Shown: positions 54,288-63,639, numbered from the stretch's first letter. The stretch: DNA of 64,000 nt from Achromobacter piechaudii NBRC 102461 (GCF_001571245.1 NZ_BCTK01000001.1:806001-870000); one strand, 5' to 3'. The notes: generated from the letters alone by a model not told the origin. Numbers and translations are program-made.

Positions 54288-55108
54288 GCGCAGCCAAATC
54301 CAAGCGGGCGGCACCCAGCGCCGCGCCGACTTCGCCTACGGGCCGTGGCGTGAAAGACATCAAGCCCGAGCGCCTCGCGCAACTGAATGCCGGCGCGCCC
54401 GCCACCACGCTGACGGAATGCCTGGCGGTAGACTTCGCCGCCTTGATGCAGGCGGTGGCGCCCGAGGCTGGCGCGGAGGCGATTGCGCAAATGCGCGCAC
54501 ACGCGGCCACCGGTATCTCCAAGCGCATGGCGGTGGCGGCGCAGGTGTTAAGTGAAGCTCTCGGGGCCGATTGTGAATCGCGGCTGGCCACGCACGCGTC
54601 GGATACCGTGCGCGGCTGGGCGTGTTTCATGATCGGCGGCTTGCCCGATCTGGCTCCCCGCGCGCGGCTGGCGCGGATACGCCCCTTGGCCGACGACGCG
54701 CACTTTGGTGTGCGCGAATGGGCCTGGCTGGCGTTGCGGCCCGCCCTTAGCGCCGACCTGGATGCATCGATGAAGGCATTGCTGCCCTGGACCCGCGCCG
54801 CGTCGCCGCGCGTGCGCCGCTATGCCAGCGAATGCCTGCGTCCGCGCGGGGTCTGGTGCACGCACATCGCCGCCCTCAAGGCCGACCCTTCAATTGCCTT
54901 GCCGCTGCTGGAACCGCTGCGCGCCGACCCGGAAATCTATGTGCAGGATTCCGTGGCGAACTGGCTCAATGACGCCAGCAAAGACCACCCTGACTGGGTC
55001 CGCGAGGTCTGCGCGCGCTGGCTGGCGGGCACGCCCGACCCGGCCACCATCCGCATCTGCCAGCGCGCGCTGCGGTCGATCGGCGCTGCGGCCGGCAAGG
55101 GCAGATAG
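54284..55108 (+). CDS. DNA alkylation repair (AlkD)-like HEAT-repeat protein
   Basis: This 274-residue protein has a basic N-terminal leader followed by helical repeats (VRGWACFMIGGLPDLAPRAR, FGVREWAWLALRPALSADLD, VQDSVANWLNDASKDHPDWV), the pattern of AlkC/AlkD-type DNA glycosylase relatives. It would scan DNA for alkylated bases if active. Start ATG overlaps the MarR stop. A MarR regulator with a repair-like partner suits a stress-response unit. Confidence 0.75.
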   Translation: MSAAKSKRAAPSAAPTSPTGRGVKDIKPERLAQLNAGAPATTLTECLAVDFAALMQAVAPEAGAEAIAQMRAHAATGISKRMAVAAQVLSEALGADCESRLATHASDTVRGWACFMIGGLPDLAPRARLARIRPLADDAHFGVREWAWLALRPALSADLDASMKALLPWTRAASPRVRRYASECLRPRGVWCTHIAALKADPSIALPLLEPLRADPEIYVQDSVANWLNDASKDHPDWVREVCARWLAGTPDPATIRICQRALRSIGAAAGKGR

Positions 55109-55125
55109 CGGCCGCGCTCCGTCGT

Positions 55126-55875
55126 TCAAAGCTGGCTCATCCCGCCATCCACGATGATCTCGGTGCCCACGATAAACGCCGACTCCGGCGCGGCCAGGTG
55201 CAGCACGGTCGAGGCCAGCTCCTGCGGCGTGCCGAAGCGGCCCAGCGGGATCTGCACCTGGATGCCAGCGGCGGTCTTTTCCAGGTCGGCGGCGGCCAGG
55301 CCCAGCTTGCCGTAGATGGGCGTGGCAATCGGGCCGGGGCTGACGACGTTGACGCGGATGCCGCGTGGCAGCAATTCCGCCGACAAGGTCTTGGCCAGCG
55401 AGATCAGCGCGGCCTTGCTGGCGGCGTAGATGGACGAGGCCGGCATGCCGATGTGTGCGTTGATGGACCCGTTCAGCACGATGGATGCGCCAGCATTCAA
55501 CAAGGGGCTGAGGGCCTGCAACTGAAAGAACACGCCCTTGATATTCGTGTTGAAAGTCTGGTCCCACAGATCTTCGGTGGCCTCTTCAAGCGTGGCGAAC
55601 TTGGCGATGCCGGCATTGACGAACACCGCGTCAAGGCGCACACCGTCTGCCTTCAATGCCTCTGCCAGCTCGGCGGCCGCACCCGGCGCGCCGGCCGCGT
55701 TGCGGATCGCCAGCGCATTGCCGCCCAGCGCGCTCCGGGCCGCCTCCAGCGCGGCCTCGTCGCGGCCGGTGACGATGACGCGGGCGCCTTCGGCCGCGAA
55801 CGCCTGGGCTGCTGCCAGGCCGATGCCGCTGGTGCCGCCGGTGACCAATACGGTCTTGTGTTCAAAACGGTTCAT
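55126..55875 (-). CDS. SDR-family oxidoreductase
   Basis: This 249-residue classical short-chain dehydrogenase has TVLVTGGTSGIGLAAAQAFA, the NAG motif FVNAGIAKFA, active Ser in VLNGSINAHIG and catalytic YAASKAAL. The end is VGTEIIVDGGMSQL. AAGGAGA precedes the start at 55875; the open frame upstream is not used. A LysR gene is divergent 103 bases away. Confidence 0.9.
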   Translation of the reverse strand: MNRFEHKTVLVTGGTSGIGLAAAQAFAAEGARVIVTGRDEAALEAARSALGGNALAIRNAAGAPGAAAELAEALKADGVRLDAVFVNAGIAKFATLEEATEDLWDQTFNTNIKGVFFQLQALSPLLNAGASIVLNGSINAHIGMPASSIYAASKAALISLAKTLSAELLPRGIRVNVVSPGPIATPIYGKLGLAAADLEKTAAGIQVQIPLGRFGTPQELASTVLHLAAPESAFIVGTEIIVDGGMSQL

Positions 55876-55978
55876 GGTGATCTCCTTGGGAGTCGTTCGA
55901 TAAGGTGTAGCCATGTTGCGCCTGGGCAGCCGCTTTGTCGTACGATCTTTCGGATGAACACGTTCGAAGGAATTGCAC

Positions 55979-56896
55979 ATGTTGACCGCCAATGAACTGG
56001 CGCTATTGGAAGCCATCAGGGATAGCGGCAGCCTGTCGCGCGCGGCGGCAAAGCTGGGCAAGGCCCCGTCCTCGGTGTCGCATGCAGCGCGCCAACTGGA
56101 AGAACGATTCGACGCGCTGCTGTTCGACCGCCGCCGCTACCGGCTGCAACTGACCCCGGCCGGGCAATTGCTGGCCGAGGAAGCCGCCCGGCTGATGCTG
56201 GACGTGTCGCGGCTGACCCAGCGGGTCAAGCAGGTAGCCAGCGGCTGGGAAGACCGGCTGCACATCGTCAGCGACGAGATCCTGGAATTCGAACTGATGT
56301 CGCCCTTGATCCAGGCGTTTGACCGGCTGGCCTCCGGGGTCAGCCTGCGCATGACGCACGAAGTGCTGGGCGGAACCTGGGAAGCGCTGCGCGAAGGGCG
56401 CGCCGACCTGATCGTCGGGGCGACCAACGAGCCGCAAGCGATGCCGAATCTGCAATGGGCTGAATTGGGGGTGATGGAGTGGCTGTTCGCGGTGGCGCCG
56501 CGCCATCCGCTGGCCAGACAGAAAGCCCCGTTGGCGCAGGACCAGATCCAGCAGCATCGCGCGGTCGTGGTGGCGGACACCTCGCGCGGGGCGGCGGCGC
56601 GGGGCTACGGCCGGGTAAGCGGGCAGGCCGTGCTGGCCGTGCCCACCATGCGCGCCAAGATCCTGGCGCAGCGCGACGGGCTGGGCGTGGGCTGGGTGCC
56701 GCGCCATCGCGTGGCTTCGCTGCTGGCGCGCGGCGAATTGCTGGAAATGGCGACCGAGACGCCGCGCGAGCCTAACGTGCTGTATCTGGCATGGCGCGGC
56801 GGCCACGAAGGCCGGGCGCTGAAGTGGTGGTTGGAGCAACTGCGGCAACCCACCGTGGCGACGACGCTGATGCGTGGCGTGGACGCGTTTCGATAG
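55979..56896 (+). CDS. LysR-family regulator of the adjacent SDR
   Basis: This 305-residue LysR regulator has the HTH LGKAPSSVSHAARQLEERFD and LFDRRRYRLQLTPAGQLLAE, and an effector domain with LREGRADLIVGATNEPQAMP. GAAGGA lies about 8 bases before ATG 55979. It is divergent from the SDR gene and probably regulates it; TCGTACGA at 55938-55945 in the gap is a short palindrome. Confidence 0.88.
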   Translation: MLTANELALLEAIRDSGSLSRAAAKLGKAPSSVSHAARQLEERFDALLFDRRRYRLQLTPAGQLLAEEAARLMLDVSRLTQRVKQVASGWEDRLHIVSDEILEFELMSPLIQAFDRLASGVSLRMTHEVLGGTWEALREGRADLIVGATNEPQAMPNLQWAELGVMEWLFAVAPRHPLARQKAPLAQDQIQQHRAVVVADTSRGAAARGYGRVSGQAVLAVPTMRAKILAQRDGLGVGWVPRHRVASLLARGELLEMATETPREPNVLYLAWRGGHEGRALKWWLEQLRQPTVATTLMRGVDAFR

Positions 56897-56902
56897 CCGC
56901 CG

Positions 56903-57517
56903 TCAGGCCGCGACCGTCAGCCCTTCGGCGGCCAGCGCGGCCATGACGGCGGGTCGCCTGCCGATACGCATCATGTAGTCCGCCAGCGAGGGCCACCGAG
57001 CCAGGTCTATGTCAAAAAATCCCGACCAGCGCAACACTGTATATAGATAAGCGTCGGCCACGCCGAAGCGCTCGCCAAGCAGGAACGGATGCGATTGCAG
57101 GGAACCCGCCAGATAGTCCAGCCGCTTTTCCAGCCGCGCCTGCCACCAGGTGCGCGCATCGGCAGGCAAGGCCCGATTGAACAGCGGCCCGAAGCCGCCA
57201 TGGATTTCGGTGCTGATGAAGTTCAGCCATTCCTGCAAGCGGTTGCGGTCCCAGGTGCCGCTGGGCGGGGCCAGCCCGGCCTGGGGTTTCAAGTCGGCCA
57301 GATACTGCACGATGGCCGGCCCTTCGGTCAGCACCTGCCCATCGTCCCGTTGCAGCGCGGCGACGTAACCCTTGGGGTTGATCGCCAGGAAGTCGCCGCC
57401 ATCCTCGCAGCGCTTGGTTTGATTGTTCACGCGCACCAGCGTGAAGGGCAGGCCCAGTTCGCGCAGCACGATGTGCGGCGACAGGGAGCAGGTGTCGGGG
57501 GCGTAATACAGCTTCAT
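56903..57517 (-). CDS. Glutathione transferase (GstA-like)
   Basis: This 204-residue enzyme begins MKLYYAPDTCSLSPHIVLRE, the beta-class bacterial GST start with its active-site Cys10 (PDTCSLSPHI). GPAIVQYLADLKPQ gives the glutathione-binding region and GERFGVADAYLYTVLRW the helical domain. It would conjugate glutathione to electrophiles in the cytosol. LysR gene divergent. Confidence 0.9.
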   Translation of the reverse strand: MKLYYAPDTCSLSPHIVLRELGLPFTLVRVNNQTKRCEDGGDFLAINPKGYVAALQRDDGQVLTEGPAIVQYLADLKPQAGLAPPSGTWDRNRLQEWLNFISTEIHGGFGPLFNRALPADARTWWQARLEKRLDYLAGSLQSHPFLLGERFGVADAYLYTVLRWSGFFDIDLARWPSLADYMMRIGRRPAVMAALAAEGLTVAA

Positions 57518-57623
57518 CGGTGGGTCCTACGGTTGATCCATGCCAGAAAAGAAAAGCTTGGGGCCACGGCTGCCATGCGTAAAATTAATTCTTCAAAAAT
57601 CTGGAATAAGCAGGGCTGATGCC

Positions 57624-58517
57624 ATGATGAATCTGATGCACTGGCGGCTGATGTTGGCCGTGGCGGACGCCGGCAACATCACGCACGCGGCGGCCGAGGT
57701 GGGCATGACCCAGTCCGGCGCCAGCCAGGCCATCGCCAATCTCGAAGACATGCTGGGCGCGCCGCTGTTCACCCGCGAACGCCGGCAGACGTTGCCCACC
57801 GCCCTGGGCCTGCGCGTGGCGGACGAGGCGCGGACCATGCTGGACGCCTTGGGGCGGATCCAGTCCATCGCTCAAGACGCGCGCGGCGTGGCGCGCAGCA
57901 CGTTGCGGCTGGCCAGTTTTCCCATGGTGTTCTCGACCATCTTGCCGCCCGTCCTGCGGCGCTTTCGGCAATTGCACCCGGCGTTCGAGGTGGTGTCGCT
58001 GGAAGCCTCGGATGATGAAGTCGAAGCCTTGCTGGCGGCGGGCGCCGTGGACGCGGGCGTCGTGCTGAACCCCGCACCCGACCGGCACGTGTGCCCGCTG
58101 GGGCAGGACGAGTGGATGGCGGTGCTGCCCGCCGCGCATCCGCTGGCTCGCGCGGGCAATGCCATCGATCTGGCCGAACTGGCCGCGCAACCTTTTGTGC
58201 TGGCCACGGGCGGGTGCAGCGTGCACGCGCAAAGCGTGGCGCAGGACGCCGGCATCGCCATCGCCGACGTGCGCGCCACGGTGCAGGAATGGAGCAGCGC
58301 GTTCACCCTGGTGCGCGAAGGGCTGGGCGTGTCGCTGGTGCCTGCGCTGACCTTGCCCGACAATCGACGCGGCCTGCGCGTGCTGCGTCTGGCAACGCCG
58401 CTGTTCCGCTCGTTCGCCCTGGCCGCCTCCGAGGAGGCGGCGGACAGCGCGCCCGTCCTGGCCTTGTTTTCGATGCTGCGTTCCTTGCAAGATGACGGGG
58501 TTGCGCCGGCTGGCTAG
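57624..58517 (+). CDS. LysR-family transcriptional regulator
   Basis: This 297-residue regulator has the HTH WRLMLAVADAGNITHAAAEV with MTQSGASQAIANLEDMLGAP, and an effector-binding domain. The frame is open to 57540, but MMNLMHWRLML is the usual start. It is divergent from a GST and just upstream of a DUF169 gene; either could be its target. Confidence 0.87.
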   Translation: MMNLMHWRLMLAVADAGNITHAAAEVGMTQSGASQAIANLEDMLGAPLFTRERRQTLPTALGLRVADEARTMLDALGRIQSIAQDARGVARSTLRLASFPMVFSTILPPVLRRFRQLHPAFEVVSLEASDDEVEALLAAGAVDAGVVLNPAPDRHVCPLGQDEWMAVLPAAHPLARAGNAIDLAELAAQPFVLATGGCSVHAQSVAQDAGIAIADVRATVQEWSSAFTLVREGLGVSLVPALTLPDNRRGLRVLRLATPLFRSFALAASEEAADSAPVLALFSMLRSLQDDGVAPAG

Positions 58518-58581
58518 CGGGTTTCAGACATCCGATGCGCCGCGCATACTCAACACATACACAACAGTCCGAAGGACAGAT

Positions 58582-59403
58582 ATGGAAGAGACAACGATGG
58601 AAGAGACAAGGCCAGACGCGGCCCTGAACTGGCCGCAATTGGTCGACGAGCTGAACAAGCTGCTGCGCTTGAAGACCACCGTTATCGGCATGAAGCTGTT
58701 TGAAGACGAAGCGGACATGGCGGCCATCAAAGGCCTGCGGCGGCCGCAGGCCACGCACACCACCGACCAGATCGTCGGCATGGCGGCGCGCCTGGGGTGG
58801 ACGGTAGGCATCACCGGCGATGATCTGGTCGGTGCGCAGTGCCGCGCGGTGATCGGCCTGGGTCCGCAGGACGAGCAATGGAAAAGCGGCAAGGACTACG
58901 TGGGCGTGTGGCACGCCACCGAAGCCGATGCGCGGGCGCGCCAGGAGGCGCTGTCCTGTGTGCCGGCGGGCAGGTATCGGGGTCTGGTGGTGTCGCCTTT
59001 GGCGTCGGCGCGCCTGGATCCGCCAGACATCTGCCTGATCTACGCCACGCCGGGGCAAATGATCATTCTGATCAACGGCTTGCAATGGAAAAACTACCGC
59101 CGTTTTGACTGGAGCGTGGTGGGCGAGACGGCCTGTGCGGACTCCTGGGGCCGCGCGCTGGCGACCGGCGAACCGAGCCTGTCCTTGCCCTGTTTCGCCG
59201 AACGTCGCTACGGCGGCGTGCCCGATGAAGAAATGCTGATGGCGCTGCCGCCGCGCTATCTGCCCATCGCCATCGAAGGCATGAAGGCGCTGGCCGCCAA
59301 CGGCCTGCGCTATCCGATTGCGCCGTATGGCATCCAGAACGATGTGCGGGCCGGCATGGGGGTGAGCTATGCGCAGCCGCCTGCGGCGGGCAAGCCGTCA
59401 TGA
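58582..59403 (+). CDS. DUF169 family protein
   Basis: This 273-residue cytosolic protein has the DUF169 pattern LKTTVIGMKLFEDEADMAAI, TDQIVGMAARLGWTVGITGD with Cys in GAQCRAVIGL, and ADSWGRALATGEPSLSLPCF. Members are often linked to anaerobic or aromatic metabolism but no reaction is established. GAAGGA precedes ATG 58582. Conserved cysteines suggest metal or cofactor binding. Confidence 0.83.
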   Translation: MEETTMEETRPDAALNWPQLVDELNKLLRLKTTVIGMKLFEDEADMAAIKGLRRPQATHTTDQIVGMAARLGWTVGITGDDLVGAQCRAVIGLGPQDEQWKSGKDYVGVWHATEADARARQEALSCVPAGRYRGLVVSPLASARLDPPDICLIYATPGQMIILINGLQWKNYRRFDWSVVGETACADSWGRALATGEPSLSLPCFAERRYGGVPDEEMLMALPPRYLPIAIEGMKALAANGLRYPIAPYGIQNDVRAGMGVSYAQPPAAGKPS

Positions 59404-59442
59404 CCGGGGTCTATGATGGATGCCGACCTTGTTGGAGCCGAT

Positions 59443-60132
59443 ATGCAGCCATCCACCCCCCGCCTCGTGATATTCGATTGCGATGGCGTCCTGATCGATA
59501 GCGAAATCATTGCCGCGCGCGCGCAATCGCATGCCTTGGCCGAACATGGCATCGAGATCACGCCCGAGCAGGCCGCGCACCGTTTCGCGGGCATACCCGA
59601 CGCCGACATGTGGCAGACGCTGCAAACCGAAAACGCCTGCGCCTTGCCCGATGACTTTGCGCGGCAATATGCCGAACGTCTGGCGCATACGTTCCGCCAG
59701 GAATTGCGGGCCTTGCCGCATGTGCATGAAACAGTGGCCGCGCTACGCGCGCGCGGCGTGGACATTTGCGTGGCTTCCAGCAGTACGCCGCCCAAGCTGG
59801 AAGCGGCGCTGAAGCTGGTAGACCTGTGGGACGCGTTCGCACCCAACGTGTTCAGCACGGCGCAGGTGGCCCATGGCAAGCCCGCGCCGGACGTGTTCCT
59901 GTTCGCAGCCCGCCAGATGCGCGCGGCGGTGCTCGATTGCGTGGTGGTCGAGGACAGCGTGCCGGGTGTACGCGCCGCTTGCGCCGCGCGCATGCGGGCG
60001 GTGGGCTACGTGGGCGCGTCCCACAATGGTCCTGACCAGCGCCAGCGTTTGCTGGACGAAGGGGCGTTCGCGGTCATCGATGACTTGAGCCAGCTGCCGG
60101 ACCTGCTCTGGCCGGGACCAGCAAAGGCTTGA
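59443..60132 (+). CDS. HAD-superfamily phosphatase (beta-phosphoglucomutase-like)
   Basis: This 229-residue hydrolase has the nucleophile motif IFDCDGVLIDSE, the second motif VASSSTPPK, Lys in HGKPAPDVFLFAARQM and the final acidic motif VVEDSVPGVRAA. It would dephosphorylate a small sugar or nucleotide phosphate. ATG 59443 follows GGAG. Confidence 0.9.
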   Translation: MQPSTPRLVIFDCDGVLIDSEIIAARAQSHALAEHGIEITPEQAAHRFAGIPDADMWQTLQTENACALPDDFARQYAERLAHTFRQELRALPHVHETVAALRARGVDICVASSSTPPKLEAALKLVDLWDAFAPNVFSTAQVAHGKPAPDVFLFAARQMRAAVLDCVVVEDSVPGVRAACAARMRAVGYVGASHNGPDQRQRLLDEGAFAVIDDLSQLPDLLWPGPAKA

Positions 60133-60143
60133 TCCTTTTATTG

Positions 60144-60178
60144 CACGCAACACGCAACACGCAGCACGCCGCACGCGC
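60144..60178 (+). repeat. 7-bp tandem repeat (five copies)
   Basis: CACGCAA, CACGCAA, CACGCAG, CACGCCG and CACGCGC follow each other from 60144 in the gap between convergent HAD and LysR genes. Copies diverge progressively along the array. Confidence 0.75.
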
Positions 60179-60182
60179 ACCA

Positions 60183-61106
60183 TCAGCCGGGCGATGCCCC
60201 TTCGACGCTGGCGCCCACCGCCTCCGCGAACGCGCGCGCGGCGGGGCCCAGCGGCATGTCGATGCGGTGCGCCAGGTACGTCTCGGTGGCTACCTGGCTG
60301 CCGCGTCCCAGGCTGCGCGTGGGCAGGCGGACCAGCCGGCCGTCGGCCAGGTCGTGTTCGACCTGCCATAGCGGCAGCCGGCCCCAACCCAGGCCCGCCA
60401 CGATCAACGCGTGCTTGGTGTCCTGACCGCTGACGCGGCAGGTCTGCGGCGACAGCACCGAAAAATCCCGTCCTTCGCTCAGACCCGACGGATCGGACTG
60501 CACGATCTGCAAATGGTCGGCCATTTCGGGTGCGCCCAGCGCGCCGGCGCTTGCCGCGTGCCGCGCCAACGGGTGGCTGGCGCCGACGACGGCCACCATC
60601 TGCACTGACGACAAGGCCTGCACCGCGATGCGAGGATGGCGGAAGTGTTCGCCGGCAATGATGCCCAGCGTATGGCTGCCCGACAGCAGCGCATCGATCG
60701 GGCCGCCCAGTGGAAGGACCGCCACGCGCGTCGCCACCGTGGGATATCGATCGTGCATGGTTTTCAATGCCGCGCCCACCGTGGCGATGGGAAACAGGGT
60801 GTCCACCACCAGCGAGAGTTCCAGTTCCACCCCCGTGCCCATGCCTTGGGCGCGCGCTCGCATGGCGTCCACGCGCAGCAGGATGTCGCGGGCATTGGCC
60901 AGCAGCGCCTGACCTTGCGGCGTCATGACGGGGCGATGCCCGGCGCGGTCAAACAGCGTCACGCCCAATTGCAGTTCCATATTGGCGATGGCGTGGCTGA
61001 CCGCCGATTGCACGCGGGACAGGCGCCGGGCAGCCGCGCGGAAGCTGCCGGCGTCCGCCACGGCGGCAAAGACGCGCAATTGGTCCAGGGTCAGGGCGTC
61101 TATCAT
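60183..61106 (-). CDS. LysR-family regulator of the MFS gene
   Basis: This 307-residue LysR regulator has LTLDQLRVFAAVADAGSFRA with LSRVQSAVSHAIANMELQLG. The N-terminal extension in the open frame is unlikely; MIDALTLDQL at 61106 is the natural start. It is divergent from an MFS transporter, with a LysR-type box in the gap. Confidence 0.88.
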   Translation of the reverse strand: MIDALTLDQLRVFAAVADAGSFRAAARRLSRVQSAVSHAIANMELQLGVTLFDRAGHRPVMTPQGQALLANARDILLRVDAMRARAQGMGTGVELELSLVVDTLFPIATVGAALKTMHDRYPTVATRVAVLPLGGPIDALLSGSHTLGIIAGEHFRHPRIAVQALSSVQMVAVVGASHPLARHAASAGALGAPEMADHLQIVQSDPSGLSEGRDFSVLSPQTCRVSGQDTKHALIVAGLGWGRLPLWQVEHDLADGRLVRLPTRSLGRGSQVATETYLAHRIDMPLGPAARAFAEAVGASVEGASPG

Positions 61107-61163
61107 CGGGCGGATTCGGTCGGGCGGTTCAGTGGGGCGTTCGGCGGCATCGGTCAATTCGAC

Positions 61164-61182
61164 TGATCTATTTTGTCGATCA
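61164..61182. promoter_or_regulatory. LysR-type box (ATC-N9-GAT) between regulator and MFS gene
   Basis: TGATC (61164-61168) and GATCA (61178-61182) are perfect 5-base arms with a 9-base spacer; T 61167 and A 61179 give T-N11-A. Position in the divergent gap supports an operator. Confidence 0.5.
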
Positions 61183-61261
61183 TTTTCATCTAAAGATTAT
61201 CCCTTCTCAAGATCGCCGGCGACGGGCATGCTGGCGCCTTCGCATGAGCAAAGAGGCAGGC

Positions 61262-62446
61262 ATGAACCAGGGTGAAACCCGATGGGCCGGGGTGCTGGCC
61301 ATTGTGGGCGCGGGCGTGGTGGCGTCGTTGCAGGTGGGCAAGGTCATCATCGCCGCTCCTTTGTTGCGCCAGGACATGGGGCTGGATCTGGCGTCGATCG
61401 GCACGTTGACCGCCGTGTTCTCCATCCTGGGCGTCTTGGGAGGCATCGCCGCCGGCGGCGTGATTGCGAGGTTCGGCGCGCGCCGCATGTTGCTGCTGGG
61501 CTTGTTGGCGACGGCGCTGGGCACGGCGCTGGGCGCCATGGCGCCCGGCTACGCATGGTTGCTGGCTTCCCGCGTGATCGAAGGTCTTGGATTCCTGATG
61601 ATTACCGTGGCCGGCCCCGCCGCCTTGCAGCGCCTGGTGTCCGCGTCCGGGCGCGATTTCGCCTTTGCGCTCTGGAGCTGCTACATGCCGACCGGCATGG
61701 CCATCGCGATGCTGGCGTCGCAGGCGTTTGACCGTTGGCAGGCAGTCTGGTGGTGCGCGGGCGCGGCGGTGGTCGTGTCGCTGGTGAGCGTGGCGGCGCT
61801 GCTGCCGGCCGGGCAAGCGACCAACCCGGCGCCCCTGTCCTGGCGTGGCATGCGGCAGGATACGGTCGACACGCTGGGCGCGAGAGGCCCGGTGCTGCTG
61901 GCCCTGTCATTCACGCTCTACAGCCTGATGTTCTTCGCGCTGTTCACCTTCCTGCCGGTGCTGCTGATGGACCAACTTGGCCTGACGCTGGCCCAGGCGG
62001 GCCTGTACAGCGGCATCGCCAGCGCCGCCAACATCATCGGCAACCTGAGCGCGGGCGTGCTGCTGGCGCGCGGCTGGCGGCGATCCACGCTTATCGCCTG
62101 CGCCAGCGTCACGATGGGGCTGGTGGCGTTGTTGATCTTCCGATCCGTGCTGCCGGCCATGCCGACCTTCCTGTTGTGCGTATTGTTCTCGGCGGTGGGC
62201 GGCCTGATTCCCGCCACCTTGCTCGGCACCGCGCCGCTGGTTGCGCCTCGTCCTGCGTTAAGCGCGGCATCGGTCGGGCTGGTCATGCAGGGCAGCAACC
62301 TGGGGCAGGTGATCGGACCGGTCACGGTGGGCGGCGTGATCGACCGCTTTGGTTGGGGGGCGGCGTCCTACATCGTGCTGGCGGCGGGACTGGGCGGTTT
62401 GGTGATTGCCGCGGCGTTGCGGCGGGTGCGCGCGATCACTCAGTAG
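61262..62446 (+). CDS. MFS transporter (CynX/NarK-like group)
   Basis: This 394-residue, 12-segment permease has motif-A-like GGVIARFGARRMLLLG and begins MNQGETRWAGVLAIVG. AAGAGG lies 8 bases before 61262, so this start is favoured over 61244. Substrate unknown; a divergent LysR gene probably regulates it. Confidence 0.86.
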   Translation: MNQGETRWAGVLAIVGAGVVASLQVGKVIIAAPLLRQDMGLDLASIGTLTAVFSILGVLGGIAAGGVIARFGARRMLLLGLLATALGTALGAMAPGYAWLLASRVIEGLGFLMITVAGPAALQRLVSASGRDFAFALWSCYMPTGMAIAMLASQAFDRWQAVWWCAGAAVVVSLVSVAALLPAGQATNPAPLSWRGMRQDTVDTLGARGPVLLALSFTLYSLMFFALFTFLPVLLMDQLGLTLAQAGLYSGIASAANIIGNLSAGVLLARGWRRSTLIACASVTMGLVALLIFRSVLPAMPTFLLCVLFSAVGGLIPATLLGTAPLVAPRPALSAASVGLVMQGSNLGQVIGPVTVGGVIDRFGWGAASYIVLAAGLGGLVIAAALRRVRAITQ

Positions 62447-62470
62447 CCAGCGCCGGCAGGGGTTCTAGGT

Positions 62471-62640
62471 TCATCGCGCGCAGCAGTCAGGGCGGGCTCC
62501 GGGTTGCTTCTCATCGCGCGCAACGGTCAGGACGGGCACTGGGCTGCATCTCATCGCGCGCGGCGGTCAGCGCTGGCGCTGGGTTGATCCTCATCGCGCG
62601 CGGCAGCCAGTACCGGCACCGGCTTGACCCGCACCGCGCG
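62471..62640. repeat. 40-bp tandem repeat across the 3' ends of convergent genes
   Basis: TCATCGCGCG starts units at 62471, 62511, 62551 and 62591, exactly 40 bases apart; a fifth partial unit starts at 62631 (GCACCGCGCG) and a diverged copy appears before 62471. Unit bodies (for example CAACGGTCAGGACGGGCACT) vary at about a quarter of positions. The EamA stop codon is the TCA of the third unit; the MFS stop lies in the diverged upstream copy. Confidence 0.85.
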
Positions 62641-63555
62641 CAGTACGCCCACCATCAGGCAGGCGATGCCCACCAAGGTCAAGGGCTGCGGCATCGTGCC
62701 GCGCAGGATGAAGGCGTAGGCCAGTGCGGCCAGCGTTTCAAAGACGATGAGCTGGCCGGCCAGCGCGGTGGGCAGGCGCTGGCTGGCTTCGTTCCAGCAC
62801 AGCGTGCCCAGCCACGACGCGAACAGGCCGATGGCGATCATCAGGCCCAGGAATCGTTCAGGATTGGGGCCCAGCGGCATGTCGAAGCGGCTGCCGGTAG
62901 CGGCCATGCCCGCCCATAGCAGCGCGTAGCCGGCCAACGCCAGCGGCAGGGTCGCCACGCCTTGCGCGGTGGCCCAGGTGCTGGGGCTGCGGTCGGGATG
63001 GGCGCGCAGCCAGTCGGCGTTTCGCAGCGGATACCAGGTCCAGCAGGCGACAGCACCTAGCGCCAGCAGCGCGCCCACCGCGTAGCGCGACAGATCCGCA
63101 TCGGCGTCCTGGCGCAGTGCTTGCAGCTCTACCTGGTTGACGCAGCCGATACCCAGCGCGATCAAGGCAAGCGACGGCGCCAGGCGTTTCCACGGCAGCT
63201 TGCCGTCGCGGCGCGCGTTGCGCAGATTGGCGCAGACGGCGATCACCACCGGCAGCGTGCCGATGATCATCGTCGGCACGGGACCGCCCGCCCGTTGGAT
63301 GGCGCTGGCCAGGCACAGGTAGTACAGCAGGTTGCCGATGGCGGCCAGTTTCAGCGCCTCGATCCAGTCGGCGCGGCGCAGTTGTCGCAGCCGATTGCGG
63401 TCCAGCCAGGCCAGGGGCAGGGCGATCAGGCCAAACGCCAGGTAGCGCGCCACCGATTGCAGCGCGGCCGGGTATTCGGGCAGCAGCAAGGGCCCCACGA
63501 ACACCAGCCCCCACATCAGGCCGGCGGCCAGCGCGTAAAGGGTTCCTGCCCACAT
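62551..63555 (-). CDS. EamA/DMT-family exporter
   Basis: This 334-residue, ten-segment permease has the two EamA halves (ALAAGLMWGLVFVGPLLLPE, GPVPTMIIGTLPVVIAVCAN; then ASQRLPTALAGQLIVFETLA). MWAGTLYAL at 63555 has AGGAG upstream. The last about 30 residues are encoded inside the 40-bp repeat array, giving a charged tail of variable sequence. Substrate unknown. Confidence 0.87.
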   Translation of the reverse strand: MWAGTLYALAAGLMWGLVFVGPLLLPEYPAALQSVARYLAFGLIALPLAWLDRNRLRQLRRADWIEALKLAAIGNLLYYLCLASAIQRAGGPVPTMIIGTLPVVIAVCANLRNARRDGKLPWKRLAPSLALIALGIGCVNQVELQALRQDADADLSRYAVGALLALGAVACWTWYPLRNADWLRAHPDRSPSTWATAQGVATLPLALAGYALLWAGMAATGSRFDMPLGPNPERFLGLMIAIGLFASWLGTLCWNEASQRLPTALAGQLIVFETLAALAYAFILRGTMPQPLTLVGIACLMVGVLRAVRVKPVPVLAAARDEDQPSASADRRAR

Positions 63556-63639
63556 GTCCTGCTCTCCTGCGTATCGATGCGGGCAGTCTAGCGAGCGCGG
63601 GCAGGGCAATCTTGTACCAGATTGCGGTGTGGGCAGCGG

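Noticed and set aside
62471..62640. CRISPR array reading of the 40-bp repeats
   Set aside because: Units are directly adjacent with no unique spacers, partly coding, and no cas gene is near.
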